32,828 nucleotides of DNA, from positions 1-32,828 of the forward strand of contig VAYU01000066.1 in assembly GCA_005884925.1 (NCBI GenBank). The letters run 5' to 3'. The position numbers and the translations under genes are program-made. Under the pieces are notes generated by a model. That model was not told the origin of the DNA and ran no database searches. It worked only from the letters and a program-made list of their open reading frames with translations. This DNA comes from Actinomycetota bacterium. Lineage in GTDB: Bacteria > Actinomycetota > UBA4738 > HRBIN12. Below, one piece after another: positions 31,125-32,828 of the stretch (within the stretch, counting starts at the first letter, position 1; the number at the start of each line of letters is the position of its first letter).

Positions 31125-32357
31125 ATGAGCACAGACCAGGTGGCGGGCACCCGGACCGAGGAACTCCTCGCACTCGCCGAGCGCTACGCGGCCCACAACT
31201 ACCATCCGCTGCCGGTCGTCATCGCGAGCGGAGAGGGCGCGTGGGTGACCGACGTCGAGGGGAGGCGATACCTCGACATGCTGGCGGCCTACTCCGCGCT
31301 CAACTTCGGTCACCGCCATCCCCGACTGGTCGGCGCGGCGCGCCGGCAGCTCGAACAGCTCACCCTCACGTCCCGTGCGTTCCACAACGACACCTTCCCC
31401 GTGTTCTGCCGCGACCTCGCGCGGCTCGCGGGCAAGGACATGGTGCTCACCATGAACACCGGGGCCGAGGCGGTCGAGACCGCCATCAAGACCGCCCGAC
31501 GATGGGGCTACGACGTCAAGGGGGTGGCGCCCGATCGCGCGAAGATCGTCGTTGCCGACGGGAACTTCCACGGACGTACCGTCACGATCGTCGGGTTCTC
31601 CGACGATCCTTCCGCGAGAGGTGGCTTCGGCCCGTTCACCCCGGGGTTCGAGTCCGTCCCGTACGGTGATGTCGGCGCGCTTCGCGACGCGATCGATGAC
31701 GACACGGTCGCGTTCCTCGTCGAGCCGATCCAAGGCGAGGCCGGTGTGATCGTGCCGCCCGAGGGCTACCTGCGTGCGGCCCGCGAGCTCTGCACCGAGC
31801 GCGGAGCGCTGCTGATGGCCGATGAGATCCAGTCGGGCCTCGGACGTACCGGCACCACCTTCGCCTGCGAGCACGAGGGCGTCGTCCCCGATGTCTACAT
31901 CCTCGGGAAGGCGCTGGGCGGCGGGATCATGCCGCTGTCCGCGGCGGTCGCGGATCGCGACGTCCTCGGGGTGTTCCGGCCGGGTGAGCACGGCTCGACG
32001 TTCGGTGGCAACCCCCTCGCGTGCGCGATCGGCATCGAGGTCATCGATCTGCTCCGCGAGGGCACGTACCAACGACGGTCCGCCGAGCTCGGGTCATGGT
32101 TGATCGAGGGGCTCCGGGACGCGGCGCTGCCGACGGTCGCCGAAGTGCGCGGGCGAGGGCTCTGGATCGGCATCGATCTCGTCCCGAGCGCCGGGTCGGC
32201 CAGAGCGGCGTGCGAACGGCTGATGGGCCGCGGCATCCTCGCCAAGGACACGCACCAACAGACGGTCCGGCTGGCCCCGCCCCTCGTCGTCGAGCGCTCG
32301 GACCTGGAATGGGCGCTCGAACAGGTGGTGGACGTCCTGTCGACGCCCGCCGGCTAG
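31125..32357 (+). CDS. rocD: Ornithine aminotransferase (ornithine--oxo-acid transaminase)
   Basis: The ATG at 31125 follows GGGAGG and gives a 410-residue PLP-dependent class III aminotransferase. Seen are [93 protein letters not shown] (Asp for the pyridine nitrogen), ILGKALGGG (Schiff-base Lys) and [11 protein letters not shown]. The YHPLPVV and [12 protein letters not shown] signatures are specific for ornithine aminotransferases, which convert ornithine and 2-oxoglutarate to glutamate-5-semialdehyde and glutamate in arginine and proline metabolism. It ends overlapping the convergent VOC gene by four bases. Confidence 0.93.
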   Translation: MSTDQVAGTRTEELLALAERYAAHNYHPLPVVIASGEGAWVTDVEGRRYLDMLAAYSALNFGHRHPRLVGAARRQLEQLTLTSRAFHNDTFPVFCRDLARLAGKDMVLTMNTGAEAVETAIKTARRWGYDVKGVAPDRAKIVVADGNFHGRTVTIVGFSDDPSARGGFGPFTPGFESVPYGDVGALRDAIDDDTVAFLVEPIQGEAGVIVPPEGYLRAARELCTERGALLMADEIQSGLGRTGTTFACEHEGVVPDVYILGKALGGGIMPLSAAVADRDVLGVFRPGEHGSTFGGNPLACAIGIEVIDLLREGTYQRRSAELGSWLIEGLRDAALPTVAEVRGRGLWIGIDLVPSAGSARAACERLMGRGILAKDTHQQTVRLAPPLVVERSDLEWALEQVVDVLSTPAG

Positions 32358-32737
32358 GCCTCTCGATCCGCCGGTTGGAAGAGCTCGATGGGGTTGCCCG
32401 AGGGATCGTCGAACACGATCTGCGCGCCCCCCGGCCCCCGCACCACGTCGCTCCGGAACCGCACGCCGGCCGCTCGGAGGCGTTCGACCTCGGCGGCGAT
32501 GTCGTCGACGACGAACTCTATCCGGTTCCAACCACCGGGTCCGGGTTGGTGACCGTCCGGCATCGGCCGCCCGGCCGAGCTCTTCGGCCCGCTGAGGAGG
32601 AGCCGGAGATCATCGCGGATCACATCGGCGAACGCGGGGGACGCGTTCGCGAGCACCGAGAACCCCAGATGCTCCGTGTAGAAGGCGATCGCCGCATCGA
32701 CGTCCTCGACCAGGTACCGAACGTTCACGGTGCTCAC
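32354..32737 (-). CDS. VOC-family (glyoxalase/bleomycin-resistance-like) protein
   Basis: The GTG at 32737 follows AGGAG at good spacing and yields 127 residues with two beta-alpha-beta-beta-beta modules: VRYLVEDVDAAIAFYTEHLG and RIEFVVDDIAAEVERLRAAG, ending FDDPSGNPIELFQPAD. The final Glu metal-ligand position is kept, but the first-strand His found in metal-dependent glyoxalases is not evident. A small-molecule binding or non-metal role is therefore possible. The substrate cannot be predicted. Its 3' end overlaps the aminotransferase stop by four bases. Confidence 0.88.
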   Translation of the reverse strand: MSTVNVRYLVEDVDAAIAFYTEHLGFSVLANASPAFADVIRDDLRLLLSGPKSSAGRPMPDGHQPGPGGWNRIEFVVDDIAAEVERLRAAGVRFRSDVVRGPGGAQIVFDDPSGNPIELFQPADREA

Positions 32738-32807
32738 GAAGCGCTCCTCTCGTTGTCGGCCGGCTCGCTCTCGAGGTCACGCGAACCCTCGTTCGGGCGG
32801 AAGGCGC

Positions 32808-32813
32808 ATCATA
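32808..32813 (-). promoter_or_regulatory. -10 element TATGAT upstream of the VOC gene
   Basis: On the minus strand TATGAT is a near-perfect -10 hexamer about 70 bases before the GTG start. A matching -35 would fall at or beyond the window edge. The leader contains the ribosome binding site AGGAG. Confidence 0.4.
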
Positions 32814-32828
32814 ACGAGGTGAGGCTCC

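Noticed and set aside
28943-31150. 735-codon minus-strand frame opposite GT-C-like paralogue 4
   Set aside because: Composition is Arg/Glu/Asp/Pro-rich and repetitive, typical of the shadow of a hydrophobic high-G+C gene; the plus-strand gene has clear family motifs.
1-32828. CRISPR array
   Set aside because: No regularly spaced identical repeats of 25-40 bp with unique spacers; the only phased repeats are the 10-bp blocks beside the tRNA fragments.
1-32828. Insertion sequence or transposase
   Set aside because: No DDE-type transposase motif or terminal inverted repeat pair was recognised, including around the truncated ccdA and the 800-bp gap at 11965-12765.

Overview
The window reads as chromosomal DNA of a high-G+C Gram-positive bacterium, most likely an uncultured soil actinomycete. 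The evidence is strong G/C third-position bias, abundant GTG starts, several apparently leaderless genes, secreted lipoproteins with lipoboxes, a Tat substrate, a large class III cyclase/ATPase/TPR regulator and the small lipoprotein family with a CMRSHG signature. This assignment is inference; no rRNA gene is present.

The layout has three parts separated by copies of the 3' half of a tRNA-Leu gene. Copy A lies at 310-361, copy B at 18914-18965, and copy C (20900-20951) is part of an intact tRNA-Leu(UAG) at 20902-20985 on the minus strand. Copies A and B share a right-hand arm of roughly 10-bp-phased repeats. Copies A and C share a left-hand arm of paired GTGAGC units. This is the layout expected for attachment sites of tyrosine-recombinase elements integrated at a tRNA gene.

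Region I (A to B, 18.6 kb) is an accessory region rich in broken genes. Intact genes include a 1137-residue adenylate/guanylate cyclase regulator, an MDR oxidoreductase, a Tat-exported SnoaL-like protein, an isochorismatase-fold protein, a CGNR-type regulator coupled to an NHL-propeller lipoprotein, a TolB-like propeller lipoprotein, an alpha/beta hydrolase, and a lipoprotein/two-component/TlpA cluster. Broken genes include a second cyclase, an integrase remnant, DUF1801 and AhpD-like fragments, a CcdA truncated after about 75 residues, and a frameshifted LiaS/NarX-type histidine kinase. A response regulator in this region has no normal start codon.

Region II (B to C, 2.0 kb) holds one gene, a secreted Asp-box (sialidase-fold) propeller, and looks like a minimal single-gene cassette.

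Region III (right of the tRNA, 11.8 kb) has no visible gene decay. It carries four paralogous GT-C-like polytopic membrane proteins (three in tandem, one separated), a propeller lipoprotein, a secreted phospholipase-C/acid-phosphatase-type phosphoesterase, an ornithine aminotransferase and a VOC protein. The four membrane proteins plus secreted partners are the best candidate for an undescribed cell-envelope system; its chemistry cannot be read from sequence alone.
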